DNA of 64,000 bases, taken from positions 9,321 through 73,320 of the forward strand of contig DATEOW010000128.1 in NCBI GenBank assembly GCA_035273665.1, in the 5' to 3' direction. The notes below the pieces were generated by a model that saw only the letters and a list, made by a program, of their open reading frames with translations, was not told where the DNA came from and did no database searches. The DNA comes from DATEEW01 sp035273665. Lineage in GTDB: Bacteria > Pseudomonadota > Gammaproteobacteria > Burkholderiales > SG8-39. This document shows, piece by piece, positions 8,929-17,646 of the stretch; positions within the stretch are counted from its first letter, which is position 1, and every line of letters begins with the position of its first letter. The translations under genes were made by a program, and so were the position numbers.

Positions 8929-10386
8929 ATGAGCAATCTCTCGCAACCCGATAGCAAACTTCTCATCGATGGCCGCTGGATCGACGCGGAAGCAAAACAT
9001 CGATTTCCCGTAATCAATCCCGCTACCGAGGAATTGATTTCCATGGTGGCGGAGGCGCGCGCCCCGGACGTGGATGCCGCAGTGCTTGCCGCACACCGCG
9101 CTTTGCATGCAGGGCCTTGGAGTCGCATGAGCGGCGCCGAGCGTGGCCGCATCCTTAACAAGCTTGCGGACCTGATCGAAGCGCAGGGCGAAGACCTCGT
9201 TATTCTCGAAAGCCTTAACGCCGGTAAGCCGCTGAATGCGACGCGTCGTCAAGATGTTGCCGCCGCCATTGATACGCTGCGCTACTACGCCGGTTGGGCG
9301 GACAAGATCTCGGGCGACATCGTGCCCACGCGCGGTGATGCGCTGACCTATGTCGAACGCGTTCCGGTAGGTGTGGTTGGCGCTATCGTGCCCTGGAATT
9401 TCCCATTGATGAATGCCGTGTGGAAAATCGCGCCCGCCTTGGCTTGCGGAAATACTGTGGTGTTGAAGCCTGCGGAGTTGACGCCGCTATCCGCGCTCAA
9501 GCTGGGTGAGTTGGCGCTCCAAGCCGGTCTGCCAGCGGGCGTGCTCAATGTCGTGCCGGGCTTTGGTGCGATCGCAGGTCAGGCCTTGGTGGACCACCCG
9601 CTCGTGAATAAGATTTCCTTTACCGGTTCGCCCGCTGTCGGTAAGCACATCATGGCGAGTGCGTCCAAGCACGCCAAACACGTCACGCTTGAGCTCGGCG
9701 GAAAATCGCCGAATGTGGTGTTCGACGATGCAGACCTCGATCTTGCTGTACGCGCTTCAAGCTCCGGTATTTTCTTCAACGCGGGGCAGGTGTGCTCGGC
9801 CGGTTCGCGGATCCTCGTACAGCGTGGCGTGTATGAGCGTTTTGTCGAAGCCTTTGCGAAACGCGCACAAGCTATTCGCATGGGCGACCCCTTTGATGCG
9901 CAGACGAATATGGGCCCGGTAATTTCGAAGGCGCAACAGCAAAAAATTCTGGGTTACATCGAATCGGGCAAGCTTGAAGGGGCGAGGCTCGTACAGGGCG
10001 GCGCGGCAGGTATCGAGCGCGGGTTCTATGTGCAGCCCACCGTCTTCGCCGATGTGAGCAATGAGATGAGCATCGCGCGCGAAGAAATCTTCGGCCCTGT
10101 CGCGGCAGTCATTCCTTTCGATAGCGAGGAAGAGGGCGTTCGCATCGCGAATGACAGTCCGTTCAGCTTGGCTGCCGCCTTGTGGACGCGAGACGTTGGC
10201 CGCGCGCACCGTGTCGCGAAAGGTCTGCGTGCCGGCACGGTGTGGATCAACACCTACGGTCATACCGATGCGCGCTTGCCCTGGGGCGGATTGGGCGGCG
10301 ACTCGGGCGTGGGCCGCGATCTTGGCCGCGCGGCGATCGACAACTACACCGAGCAGAAAACGATCTGGCTGAACTTGGCGGCCTGA
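8929..10386 (+). CDS. NAD(P)-dependent aldehyde dehydrogenase
   Basis: A 485-residue cytoplasmic oxidoreductase that converts an aldehyde to its acid. Visible motifs are PWNFPLMNAVWKIAPALACGNT (nucleotide-site region), FTGSPAVGK, the general-base Glu in LELGGKSPNVV and the catalytic Cys in FFNAGQVCSAGSR. Full family length. Start at ATG 8929 with a GGAGG ribosome site (8920-8924); an earlier in-frame start at 8878 lacks one. The substrate is not determinable; the sequence looks like the broad betaine/phenylacetaldehyde group. A short hairpin (10395-10422) follows the stop. Confidence 0.9.
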   Translation: MSNLSQPDSKLLIDGRWIDAEAKHRFPVINPATEELISMVAEARAPDVDAAVLAAHRALHAGPWSRMSGAERGRILNKLADLIEAQGEDLVILESLNAGKPLNATRRQDVAAAIDTLRYYAGWADKISGDIVPTRGDALTYVERVPVGVVGAIVPWNFPLMNAVWKIAPALACGNTVVLKPAELTPLSALKLGELALQAGLPAGVLNVVPGFGAIAGQALVDHPLVNKISFTGSPAVGKHIMASASKHAKHVTLELGGKSPNVVFDDADLDLAVRASSSGIFFNAGQVCSAGSRILVQRGVYERFVEAFAKRAQAIRMGDPFDAQTNMGPVISKAQQQKILGYIESGKLEGARLVQGGAAGIERGFYVQPTVFADVSNEMSIAREEIFGPVAAVIPFDSEEEGVRIANDSPFSLAAALWTRDVGRAHRVAKGLRAGTVWINTYGHTDARLPWGGLGGDSGVGRDLGRAAIDNYTEQKTIWLNLAA

Positions 10387-10394
10387 GACGACGA

Positions 10395-10422
10395 AGAGGC
10401 GTTCAGTCCATCGGACGCCTCT
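10395..10422 (+). terminator. Hairpin downstream of aldehyde dehydrogenase
   Basis: Inverted repeat with 8-bp perfect arms (agaggcgt / acgcctct) and a 12-nt loop, just after the dehydrogenase stop. The T-run follows only about 11 nt later, so it is a weak intrinsic terminator candidate. Confidence 0.35.
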
Positions 10423-10467
10423 GCGCTGCGGTGTTTTAAGTGCTGAAATCAAGGCGCGGTTATCTGG

Positions 10468-12975
10468 ATGTCTTATACTGGGTCATCGGCGCCGCTGTTA
10501 CGCGCTTTCGCTGTTCTCTACATGCTGAACAAGAAATCTTCTCTTGTTTGCGGTCTCGGCATCTTCATCCTGCTCTTAGGCGGTTGCATCGCCGTCGGCT
10601 GGTTGATGCAAATCCAAAATGTCGTTCTCCCGGTTCCTGCTTGGGGGTGGATGGCGCTTCCACCCGCGATTTTCTTTTTTCTGGCGGGGTGCTGGCTGGT
10701 CGCGAAACATGGTTTCAACTTGGAATCGCGCTGGCTTGACGGCGCCGTAGGCGGAATCATTCTGGTCTGGGCCGCCGCCACCTTGATCGAGCATGTTTCC
10801 GGGATCGATTTAGGTGTCGATCTTGGGCATCTGCAAACGTGGTTGCAGGCGCCAGATGCCGGAGCCTCTCATCGCATGGCGCCAAACACCTGTCTTGCTT
10901 TCATACTTGTCGGGTCGCTGATCGCCTTCGCTTCCCGCTTGTCTCAAACGAGAAGGATGCTGTGGCGGCACGCGGCCGTGTATGCACTCCTCGGCCTGGC
11001 ATTAGCGGGGCTATTGGGCTACGTGCTGCAACTCGAATGGCTCTACTGGTGGTTCAGCGCTTCAAGGATGGTTGTGCCGACGGCGGTGGGATTGCTCGCC
11101 CTTGGCGTTGCGCTGTGGCTTCACATACATAGACCGCGCGAGCTGAATGCCGCAGGCGAGATTACGCTTTTCAGCATCGTGACCTTGCTTGCGGTGGCGG
11201 CCGTCTCCGGGTTGACGGGCTTCGCAGTGTTGAAAAGCGCGATGGAAGGCAGTTTGGCCCATGATCTGAGCCACACGGCAAGACTGCGAGCCGAGCTTTT
11301 CGAGACAACCTTGCTCAAAGCGCTCAAAACCAGCCGAACGGCCGCCTCGTTCCCTGTCCTGCTTAACAACGTGCAGCGTTTGAATGAGGTGCCGCAGGAT
11401 GGTGCCGCACAACGCACACTATTCGAGATCGGTAATAGTTTTCTGCATTTTGGTCTGTCGTCTTTGCAGATATACGACCGCAATGGCGGGCTTGTCGCCC
11501 AATTTGGTCGCTCTGTTGGAGCAGAGCAGCTAAGCGTCGCCGTGAACCTCGACGGCACACCGGCACAGTTGTTGTGGTCCGATGGTTTCGTGCTGCGTAC
11601 GCGAATCCCGCTGTTAAAGCGCGGTGAGGCGATGGGCCATCTCATCAGCGAAGAACGGCTGCCGGTGTTGGACTGGGTATTCTTCAGAGCGGAGGCGATG
11701 GGTAAGAGCGGCGAATTTAAAGTATGTGGACGCCGCGAAGACAGGCTCGATTGTTTTCCCAGTAGGCTGGTGCCGCAGGTGCACTTTTTTCCTTTCTGGG
11801 GTGAGAAAGGCGAGCCTTCTTATCCTGTTGCCCGTGCCATCCTCGGGCAAAGCGGTGAGACCAAAGTCCGCGACTTCCGCAACGTCCGTGTGTTTGCCTC
11901 GTATACGCCTATAGGCAATACGAGCTTGGGGCTTGTGGCGAAGATGGATAGCACGGAAATCTACGCGCCGTTGCAAGACCGGCTCGGGGCGTTGATAGCC
12001 TTTCCGCTGACGCTCCTCGTGGTGGCCGTCTATTTGGTGCGTGTGCGCATTGGTCCGCTTGCCGAACGTCTTGTTCGTTCCGAGCAAGAATGGAAGCTGC
12101 GCGAAAAACTGATGCTGGAGCTGGCCGACGCCGTGCCGTCATGGGTCGCTTACGTGGACAGTAAGGAGCGCTACCGTTATTGCAACGCGCCCTATTTGCA
12201 GGCCTTGGGTTTACGGCAAGACGAAATACAAATGAGAACACTCTCTGATGTTCTTGGGCCGGAGATATACAGTTTGGTCAAGCCCTATGTGGACCGCGTC
12301 CTTCAAGGCGAGATTGTTTCTTTTGAGCGGCCGATCCATACCGCAGCAGGTGATCGCACTGCAGAGGCGCGCTACGTTCCGGACGTTACCGCCGAGGGCA
12401 GGGTGCGCGGTTTCTACTTGATGTTGTGGGATATCACGGAGCGCCGCAGGACCGAAGCGCAGCTGCGCAGGCAGGTCAGTATCGATAATCTGACAGGCTT
12501 GCTTAACCGCGCCGCCTTGCTTGAAGTGTTGGAAGCGACGCTAGAAAGCTCACGAGCGGACGGCGGTTCCTTTGCGCTGTTGTTTCTCGATGTTGACCGG
12601 TTCAAGCAGATCAACGATACCCGCGGTCACGCAATCGGCGATGAAGTGCTGATCGAGTTTGGCAGGCGATTGAAAGACACCTTGCGCGCGACCGATATAG
12701 TTGCGCGATTCGGCGGCGATGAATTCGTGGCGCTTTTGCCCAAAGTGCCCAACATCGATGTGGCTCAACGCGTCGGACAGGCGATCATCGATGCGATCGC
12801 CAAGCCGATGGCGATCGCTGATGGCGACGCGGTCCGAACTTCGACGAGTGTTGGCATTGCGTATATCACCCGCTTCGACATGGCCGTGAAGGATTTGTTG
12901 AATGTCGCGGATGAAGCGCTCTATGACGCCAAGGGCGCGGGACGAAATCGATATATATTGAAACTGGTTGATTAA
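10468..12975 (+). CDS. Membrane-bound diguanylate cyclase (sensor-PAS-GGDEF)
   Basis: An 835-residue inner-membrane enzyme predicted to make cyclic di-GMP from two GTP. Order: about six N-terminal helices (residues 25-220), a seventh helix starting an extracytoplasmic sensor loop (about 235-510), a further helix (LIAFPLTLLVVAVYLV), a PAS domain (about 550-665) and GGDEF (about 670-830). The active site reads RFGGDEF and is preceded five residues upstream by RATD, an RxxD inhibitory site, so product feedback is expected. The start is uncertain: ATG 10468 or ATG 10522 (MLNKKSS); neither has a clear ribosome site. It ends 8 bp from the convergent corA-like gene. Confidence 0.88.
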   Translation: MSYTGSSAPLLRAFAVLYMLNKKSSLVCGLGIFILLLGGCIAVGWLMQIQNVVLPVPAWGWMALPPAIFFFLAGCWLVAKHGFNLESRWLDGAVGGIILVWAAATLIEHVSGIDLGVDLGHLQTWLQAPDAGASHRMAPNTCLAFILVGSLIAFASRLSQTRRMLWRHAAVYALLGLALAGLLGYVLQLEWLYWWFSASRMVVPTAVGLLALGVALWLHIHRPRELNAAGEITLFSIVTLLAVAAVSGLTGFAVLKSAMEGSLAHDLSHTARLRAELFETTLLKALKTSRTAASFPVLLNNVQRLNEVPQDGAAQRTLFEIGNSFLHFGLSSLQIYDRNGGLVAQFGRSVGAEQLSVAVNLDGTPAQLLWSDGFVLRTRIPLLKRGEAMGHLISEERLPVLDWVFFRAEAMGKSGEFKVCGRREDRLDCFPSRLVPQVHFFPFWGEKGEPSYPVARAILGQSGETKVRDFRNVRVFASYTPIGNTSLGLVAKMDSTEIYAPLQDRLGALIAFPLTLLVVAVYLVRVRIGPLAERLVRSEQEWKLREKLMLELADAVPSWVAYVDSKERYRYCNAPYLQALGLRQDEIQMRTLSDVLGPEIYSLVKPYVDRVLQGEIVSFERPIHTAAGDRTAEARYVPDVTAEGRVRGFYLMLWDITERRRTEAQLRRQVSIDNLTGLLNRAALLEVLEATLESSRADGGSFALLFLDVDRFKQINDTRGHAIGDEVLIEFGRRLKDTLRATDIVARFGGDEFVALLPKVPNIDVAQRVGQAIIDAIAKPMAIADGDAVRTSTSVGIAYITRFDMAVKDLLNVADEALYDAKGAGRNRYILKLVD

Positions 12976-12983
12976 ACTACAGA

Positions 12984-13958
12984 CTACAGCCACTTCGCTT
13001 TGCGAAAACGCATAAACAAATATCCGTCGATCAACGCCATGGTCGCGAGAGAAAACGGATAACCGAAGCGCCAATCGAGTTCGGGCATATGCGCAAAGTT
13101 CATCCCGTATATGCCGGCAATCATCGTGGGGACGGCGACAAGCGCGGCATAAGCCGCGAGCCGTTTCGTCACTTCGTTATCCTGGATCGCAAGCATGGAA
13201 AGATTGACCTGAATAGCGGTGGTCAACATCTCACGCGCGCTTTCGATGGATTGATTCAGGCGCGCTAAATGATCGTAGACGTCGCTGAAATAATCGCGCA
13301 GACCCGTGCACAGATAAGGCACTCGTCCACCGAACAGTTTTCCGGTCGCTTCCTGTAGAGGCCCGACAGCATGCTTGAGCTGCATCAGTTTCTGTTTCAA
13401 GGCATACAACGATTCGATACTGTCGCGCGGGTCATGGTCTTCTTGATTGGCAAACAGCCCTTGTTCGATGCCTTCCAGTTCCGTTTCCAAGGCGTCAAGC
13501 ACCGGGAAATAGCGATCGACGACCGCGTCCATCAGCGCGTAGAGCACATAGCCCGGCCCGTTTTTCAGCAAAGCCGGTTCGCGCTCGGTGCGCTTGCGCA
13601 CGTCGACGAACCCGCGTTCGGAACGGCTACGGACCGAGACAACGTACTTCGGCCCCACGAAAACGTCTACTTCACCGCGCACCAGTTCGCCGTCGACGTA
13701 ATCGATCATATGCAGTACGACAAACAATGATTCGCCGTATTCGTCGATCTTGGGTCGTTGGTGACCGTGGTGGGCGTCTTCCACAGCGAGGGGGTGAAGA
13801 TCGAAAACCGCCTGGATATCGGCTAATTCCTGCGAATCCGGGTCCTTCAGGGCAACCCAGACGAACGAGTCCTTCCGACTCATGTACTGGGGAATCTCGT
13901 TGATGCTTAGATCCGCCAGCTTGCGGCCGTCCTGATAAGCGACGCAGTTAATAATCAA
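12984..13958 (-). CDS. corA: CorA-family magnesium/cobalt transporter
   Basis: A 324-residue divalent cation channel of the inner membrane. The large N-terminal cytoplasmic alpha/beta and long-helix region covers residues 1-265, then two C-terminal membrane helices flank the hallmark pore motif YGMNF (in AGIYGMNFAHMPEL), and the protein ends in a basic tail RFRKAKWL. Length and motif are typical. It is transcribed alone, divergent from mobB with a 116-bp spacer. Confidence 0.92.
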   Translation of the reverse strand: MIINCVAYQDGRKLADLSINEIPQYMSRKDSFVWVALKDPDSQELADIQAVFDLHPLAVEDAHHGHQRPKIDEYGESLFVVLHMIDYVDGELVRGEVDVFVGPKYVVSVRSRSERGFVDVRKRTEREPALLKNGPGYVLYALMDAVVDRYFPVLDALETELEGIEQGLFANQEDHDPRDSIESLYALKQKLMQLKHAVGPLQEATGKLFGGRVPYLCTGLRDYFSDVYDHLARLNQSIESAREMLTTAIQVNLSMLAIQDNEVTKRLAAYAALVAVPTMIAGIYGMNFAHMPELDWRFGYPFSLATMALIDGYLFMRFRKAKWL

Positions 13959-14074
13959 AACACGCTCTCCGTCAATCGAAGTTGCGGCACTCTACTCTGG
14001 CAATTGCGCTGCGCCAAGGTCACAACTTGACGGCGGTCAGCCTTTCCCGGGTAGGGGCCTGTTAAAATCGACAA

Positions 14075-14575
14075 ATGAAAATCTTCGGCTTCGCCGGCTG
14101 GTCAGGCAGCGGTAAAACGACCCTTATCGAACAACTCATTCCGCGCTTCGTTCAGGCCGGCCTGAGAGTCTCGCTGATCAAGCACGCACACCATAACTTC
14201 GATGTCGACCAACCAGGCAAGGATTCCTACCGCCATCGAGAGGCCGGCGCGCAAGAAGTGCTCGTTTCCTCGGCCAAGCGCTGGGTGCTCATGCACGAAC
14301 TGCGCGATGAGGACGAGCCGCGTCTTGACGAAATGATCGCGCGCGTGGCCCCTTGCGACCTGCTGCTGATCGAGGGCTATAAAAAATATCCGCTCCCCAA
14401 ACTGGAAGTTTTTCGTACGGGCAACAACAAAGCCTTTCTTCACCCGGAAGACCCGCACATTGTCGGTATCGCAAGCGATGTGCCGGTGCAAACGAAACTG
14501 CCGCAATTTGATCTAAACGATTACGACGGGGTTGCGGCTTTCATCATGCAACATAACGGTTTACAGCGCGGTTAA
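14075..14575 (+). CDS. mobB: Molybdopterin-guanine dinucleotide biosynthesis adaptor MobB
   Basis: A 166-residue GTP-binding helper of guanine-dinucleotide attachment to molybdopterin. Walker A is GWSGSGKTTLIEQLIP at the N-terminus; the middle has IKHAHHNFDVDQPGKDSYRH and LLLIEGYKKYPLPKLEV, both typical of MobB. It is the first gene of a tight Moco block: its TAA overlaps the moeA ATG by one base. MobA is not in the window, so nucleotide transfer must rely on a gene elsewhere. Confidence 0.92.
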   Translation: MKIFGFAGWSGSGKTTLIEQLIPRFVQAGLRVSLIKHAHHNFDVDQPGKDSYRHREAGAQEVLVSSAKRWVLMHELRDEDEPRLDEMIARVAPCDLLLIEGYKKYPLPKLEVFRTGNNKAFLHPEDPHIVGIASDVPVQTKLPQFDLNDYDGVAAFIMQHNGLQRG

Positions 14576-15795
14576 TGAACGCCAACCTCCTGACCGTCGA
14601 TGACGCCTTGGCGCGCTTGCTCCAAGGCGTTATTCCCGTCCGCGAGCAGGAGAGCGTCGCAACGCTCGACGCATTGGGCCGTGTCCTGGCCGTATCTCAG
14701 CGGTCAACGATCGATGTGCCGCCAATGGACAACAGCGCGATGGATGGTTATGCCGTACGCGTAGTGGATTGTGCGGGCGGTGCCAAACTTAGAATCTCCC
14801 AACGTATTGCCGCAGGCGATCGGCCGCAGCCGCTTGCTGCAGGCACGGCTGCTCGCATATTCACGGGCGCCCCCATTCCACCGGGGGCCGATGCCATTGT
14901 GATGCAGGAATTTTGCAGCGTGGAAGGTGACACTGTGCTGGTCAATGCGCCGCCGCGTTTAGGACATTGGGTGCGTAAACGCGGCGAAGATGTTCCGGCA
15001 GGGGGCGTTATCCTCTCTGCAGGACGAAAGTTGCAACCACAAGATATCGGTCTTGCTTCCTCTGTCGGCCTCGCGAGCTTGCCGGTGTTCCGACGCCTGA
15101 AAGTGGGCGTTTTCTTTACGGGGAGCGAACTCGTAATGCCCGGCGAGCCGCTGCCCGAAGGCGCGATCTACAACTCCAATCGCTTCACGCTGAATAGTCT
15201 ATTGCAGCGCATGGGTTGCGAAGTGATGGATCTGGGAATCGTTCCGGATACTCTAGAGGCCACGCGCGCAGCCTTCCGCAAGGCGGCCGCGGCCAGCGAT
15301 CTCGTCATTACCAGCGGCGGCATGTCGGTCGGCGAGGAGGACCACGTCAAACCGGCGGTGGAAGCGGAAGGCCGTCTCGATATGTGGCGCATCGCCATGA
15401 AACCGGGCAAGCCCTTGGCCTTCGGTTTCTTACGCAAAGACTCAGGGGGTGGTGAAGCTGCCTTCATCGGGCTGCCCGGCAACCCGGTGTCGACTTTCAT
15501 TTGTTTTCTCATTTTTGTGCGCCCTTATATTCTTCGCGCACAAGGCGTGGAGGAGATCGCGGCGAAAGTTTTTTCGCTCGAAGCCGATTTCGACTGGGTT
15601 CAGCCCGACGCTCGGCGGGAATTCTTGCGCGTGCGAGTAAACGTACACGGCAAACTCGAGCTTTTTCCGAATCAAAGCTCCGCAGTGCTAACGTCCTGCG
15701 TGTGGGGCGACGGATTGATCGATAATCCCCCTAAGCAACCTATTGCAAAAGGGCAGCACGTGCCCTATCTACCTTTCAATGCGCTGTTCGATTGA
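14575..15795 (+). CDS. moeA: Molybdopterin molybdenumtransferase MoeA
   Basis: A 406-residue cytoplasmic enzyme that inserts molybdate into adenylylated molybdopterin. Motifs: PPMDNSAMDGYAVR near residue 45, AARIFTGAPIPPGADAIVMQE, the MoCF-like domain with TSGGMSVGEEDHVK and GLPGNPVSTFICF. Full length and colinear with the family. It sits between mobB (1-bp overlap) and moaD (7-bp gap), indicating one transcription unit. Confidence 0.95.
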   Translation: MNANLLTVDDALARLLQGVIPVREQESVATLDALGRVLAVSQRSTIDVPPMDNSAMDGYAVRVVDCAGGAKLRISQRIAAGDRPQPLAAGTAARIFTGAPIPPGADAIVMQEFCSVEGDTVLVNAPPRLGHWVRKRGEDVPAGGVILSAGRKLQPQDIGLASSVGLASLPVFRRLKVGVFFTGSELVMPGEPLPEGAIYNSNRFTLNSLLQRMGCEVMDLGIVPDTLEATRAAFRKAAAASDLVITSGGMSVGEEDHVKPAVEAEGRLDMWRIAMKPGKPLAFGFLRKDSGGGEAAFIGLPGNPVSTFICFLIFVRPYILRAQGVEEIAAKVFSLEADFDWVQPDARREFLRVRVNVHGKLELFPNQSSAVLTSCVWGDGLIDNPPKQPIAKGQHVPYLPFNALFD

Positions 15796-15802
15796 GGGAC
15801 CG

Positions 15803-16057
15803 ATGATTAAGCTCGTCTTTTTTGCCAGATTGCGAGAAGACCTCGGCGTCGCCGATGAGCAATTGCAATTGCCTGAACACGTGAAGACGGTCGACGCTTT
15901 GCGGCGTCATCTGATCGGACGAGGCGGCCGGTGGGAAGAGATCCTGGCGCCGAATAAATCGCTGCGCGTCGCGGTCAATCAAGAGATGGCGAAGGGCGAG
16001 ACGACTGTGCAAGCGGGTGACGAAGTCGCGTTTTTCCCGCCGGTGACAGGCGGCTAA
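15803..16057 (+). CDS. moaD: Molybdopterin synthase sulfur carrier subunit MoaD
   Basis: An 84-residue ubiquitin-fold protein whose C-terminal Gly-Gly (FFPPVTGG) becomes a thiocarboxylate that delivers sulfur for the molybdopterin dithiolene. The N-terminus MIKLVFFARLREDLG is typical. ATG 15803 is preceded by GAGGGA; the longer in-frame start at 15743 lies within moeA. It is followed 2 bp later by moaE, its catalytic partner. Confidence 0.93.
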   Translation: MIKLVFFARLREDLGVADEQLQLPEHVKTVDALRRHLIGRGGRWEEILAPNKSLRVAVNQEMAKGETTVQAGDEVAFFPPVTGG

Positions 16058-16059
16058 GC

Positions 16060-16524
16060 GTGCGTCTAAGCGTCCAGACCGAGGACTTCGATGTGAGCGC
16101 CGAAATCCGTGCGCTTCGAGAAGGCCGGCCTGAGGTCGGCGCGGTGGCCAGTTTCATCGGCATCGTTCGCGACATGAACGAGGGCGACCAGGTCAGCACG
16201 ATGACCCTTGAACACTATCCCGGCATGACGGAAAAGGCGCTTGGCGCCATAGTGGAAGAGGCGAAACAACGCTGGCAATTTATCGATGCAACGGTGATTC
16301 ATCGCATCGGCGAGTTGAAGCCACTTGATCAAATCGTGCTTGTCATCGTCGCGGCGGCACATCGCGGCGCAGCCTTCGCCGCTTGCGAATTCATCATGGA
16401 TTATCTGAAAACGCGCGCACCTTTCTGGAAAAAAGAAAGTACACCCCATGGTCAGCGCTGGGTGGAGGCAAGAGCGGGCGATGACGCGGCAGCCGAACGC
16501 TGGCAAAGCGGCGACGAGACATGA
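16060..16524 (+). CDS. moaE: Molybdopterin synthase catalytic subunit MoaE
   Basis: A 154-residue large subunit of molybdopterin synthase that converts precursor Z using MoaD thiocarboxylate. Motifs: GAVASFIGIVRDMNEG, LEHYPGMTEKAL, VIHRIGELKPLDQIVLV, the Arg in AHRGAAFAACEFIMDYLKTRAPFWKKE with the catalytic Lys pair. It starts with GTG 2 bp after moaD and its stop overlaps the crcB ATG, so fluoride export is co-transcribed with Moco genes. Confidence 0.94.
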   Translation: MRLSVQTEDFDVSAEIRALREGRPEVGAVASFIGIVRDMNEGDQVSTMTLEHYPGMTEKALGAIVEEAKQRWQFIDATVIHRIGELKPLDQIVLVIVAAAHRGAAFAACEFIMDYLKTRAPFWKKESTPHGQRWVEARAGDDAAAERWQSGDET

Positions 16525-16907
16525 ACGGCGGCGCTTTTCTCGCCGTGGGTGTCGGTGCGGTATTGGGCGCTTATGGGCGCTGGGGCTTGAGCGCTTGGTT
16601 GAACCCCTCGAGCCCCAATGTGCCGACGGGAACCTTGCTCGCAAACGCGATCGGCGGCTATCTCGTGGGACTCGCCATCGGTTGGTTCGCGCAACATCCG
16701 GAGGCGTCGCCCGAGCTGCGGTTGTTCGTGATAACCGGTTTCCTCGGCGCGCTGACGACCTTCTCGACCTTTTCCGCGGAAGCCGTAGCGCTCTTGATCC
16801 GGGCCCAGTATCTGACGGCGTTCGTGCACATCGGCCTGCATTTAATCACCTCGCTCTTGCTAACCGTAGGGGGGCTGTATACGGTAAATTTATTGGCACG
16901 CCAGTAA
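16521..16907 (+). CDS. crcB: Fluoride exporter CrcB/Fluc
   Basis: A 128-residue four-helix channel that exports fluoride as an antiparallel dimer. Motifs: GAVLGAYGRWGLS, GTLLANAIGGYLVG, ITGFLGALTTFSTFSAEA (the Phe-box and Na+ site region). The ATG overlaps moaE by 4 bp. No fluoride riboswitch can be seen: the upstream DNA is moaE coding sequence, so expression follows the Moco operon. Confidence 0.93.
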   Translation: MNGGAFLAVGVGAVLGAYGRWGLSAWLNPSSPNVPTGTLLANAIGGYLVGLAIGWFAQHPEASPELRLFVITGFLGALTTFSTFSAEAVALLIRAQYLTAFVHIGLHLITSLLLTVGGLYTVNLLARQ

Positions 16908-16918
16908 CGGAGGCAACC

Positions 16919-17254
16919 ATGTCCAAAGGCATGCGAGTCGAGTTGTTTTTTCCCGAGGACGAGAAGCACAAGCATGTGCTGATCGAAAAATGGATTTTCG
17001 AAGCGGCGCGCTGGGCCGGGATTCCGGGCGGGGCGATTTACCGTGCGCATGCCGGCTATGGGCGGCATGGCGAATTGCGCGACGAAGGCATTTTCGATAT
17101 GGATCGGGCTCATCCCATGATGGCTTCCTTCATTACCAACCCGGCAACGGCGCAGAAGTTTCTGGACTACCTCGCCAAGGAGGGGTTGGACGTGTTCTAC
17201 ACTCGGTCCGAAGTGGAATACGGCCGCGTGGGCGAGCATCCGCTTCGGACTTGA
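16919..17254 (+). CDS. DUF190 domain protein (CrcB-associated)
   Basis: A 111-residue small cytoplasmic ferredoxin-like-fold protein of the DUF190 family (GMRVELFFPEDEKHKHVLIEKW, YRAHAGYGRHGELR). Members are often next to crcB, as here (11 bp downstream), suggesting a role in fluoride export regulation, but the biochemical function is not established. Start at ATG 16919 with ribosome site CGGAGG (16908-16913); the long in-frame extension upstream covers moaE and crcB and is not real. Confidence 0.85.
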   Translation: MSKGMRVELFFPEDEKHKHVLIEKWIFEAARWAGIPGGAIYRAHAGYGRHGELRDEGIFDMDRAHPMMASFITNPATAQKFLDYLAKEGLDVFYTRSEVEYGRVGEHPLRT

Positions 17255-17268
17255 ATTAGTATCGGCCC

Positions 17269-17595
17269 ATGCGCAAGCACTCCCGCTCCTTCCTCCTATT
17301 TCTCGCGATCCTATTGGCGCTGCCCATGCAGGCTTACGCTTTCTATGCGGCGAGCGATTGCCCCATGGCGGCGGCGCATCTGGACGGCTCCATGCCGATG
17401 GACGATTGCGAAGGCTGCGAGGCGGGTGGCGCCTGCGGGTTGATGAACTTCTGCCAGAGTTTGCAGCCGGGCGTCTTGTCTTTCACCGACGCAGCGGTCG
17501 CCATGTCCGCTTTAGGGCTCCACTTCCTTGTCACCGCTGCAGATTTTCGCACCCGCGCGCTCGCGCCGCCACACGAACCGCCTCGAACTCTCTGA
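17269..17595 (+). CDS. Small exported Cys-rich protein, metal-cassette member
   Basis: A 108-residue protein with a signal peptide (cut after MQAYA, residue 24) followed by a Cys/Met/His-rich segment (SDCPMAAAHLDGSMPMDDC, CEGC, ACGLMNFC) containing at least six cysteines, and a hydrophobic helix near residues 70-90. I know no named family with certainty; the composition resembles periplasmic copper/mercury-binding proteins. It opens a four-gene set with an outer-membrane-like protein, a MerP-like and a MerT-like protein, which supports metal handling. Confidence 0.6.
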   Translation: MRKHSRSFLLFLAILLALPMQAYAFYAASDCPMAAAHLDGSMPMDDCEGCEAGGACGLMNFCQSLQPGVLSFTDAAVAMSALGLHFLVTAADFRTRALAPPHEPPRTL

Positions 17596-17646
17596 AAAAT
17601 AGCGCTGCGTTCCTAGACGCGGCTTTCTTATTTTTCGGAGAAGATC

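Noticed and set aside
16448..16918. Long N-terminal extension of the DUF190 gene
   Set aside because: It runs out of frame through moaE and crcB; DUF190 homology starts at 16919 with a good ribosome site.
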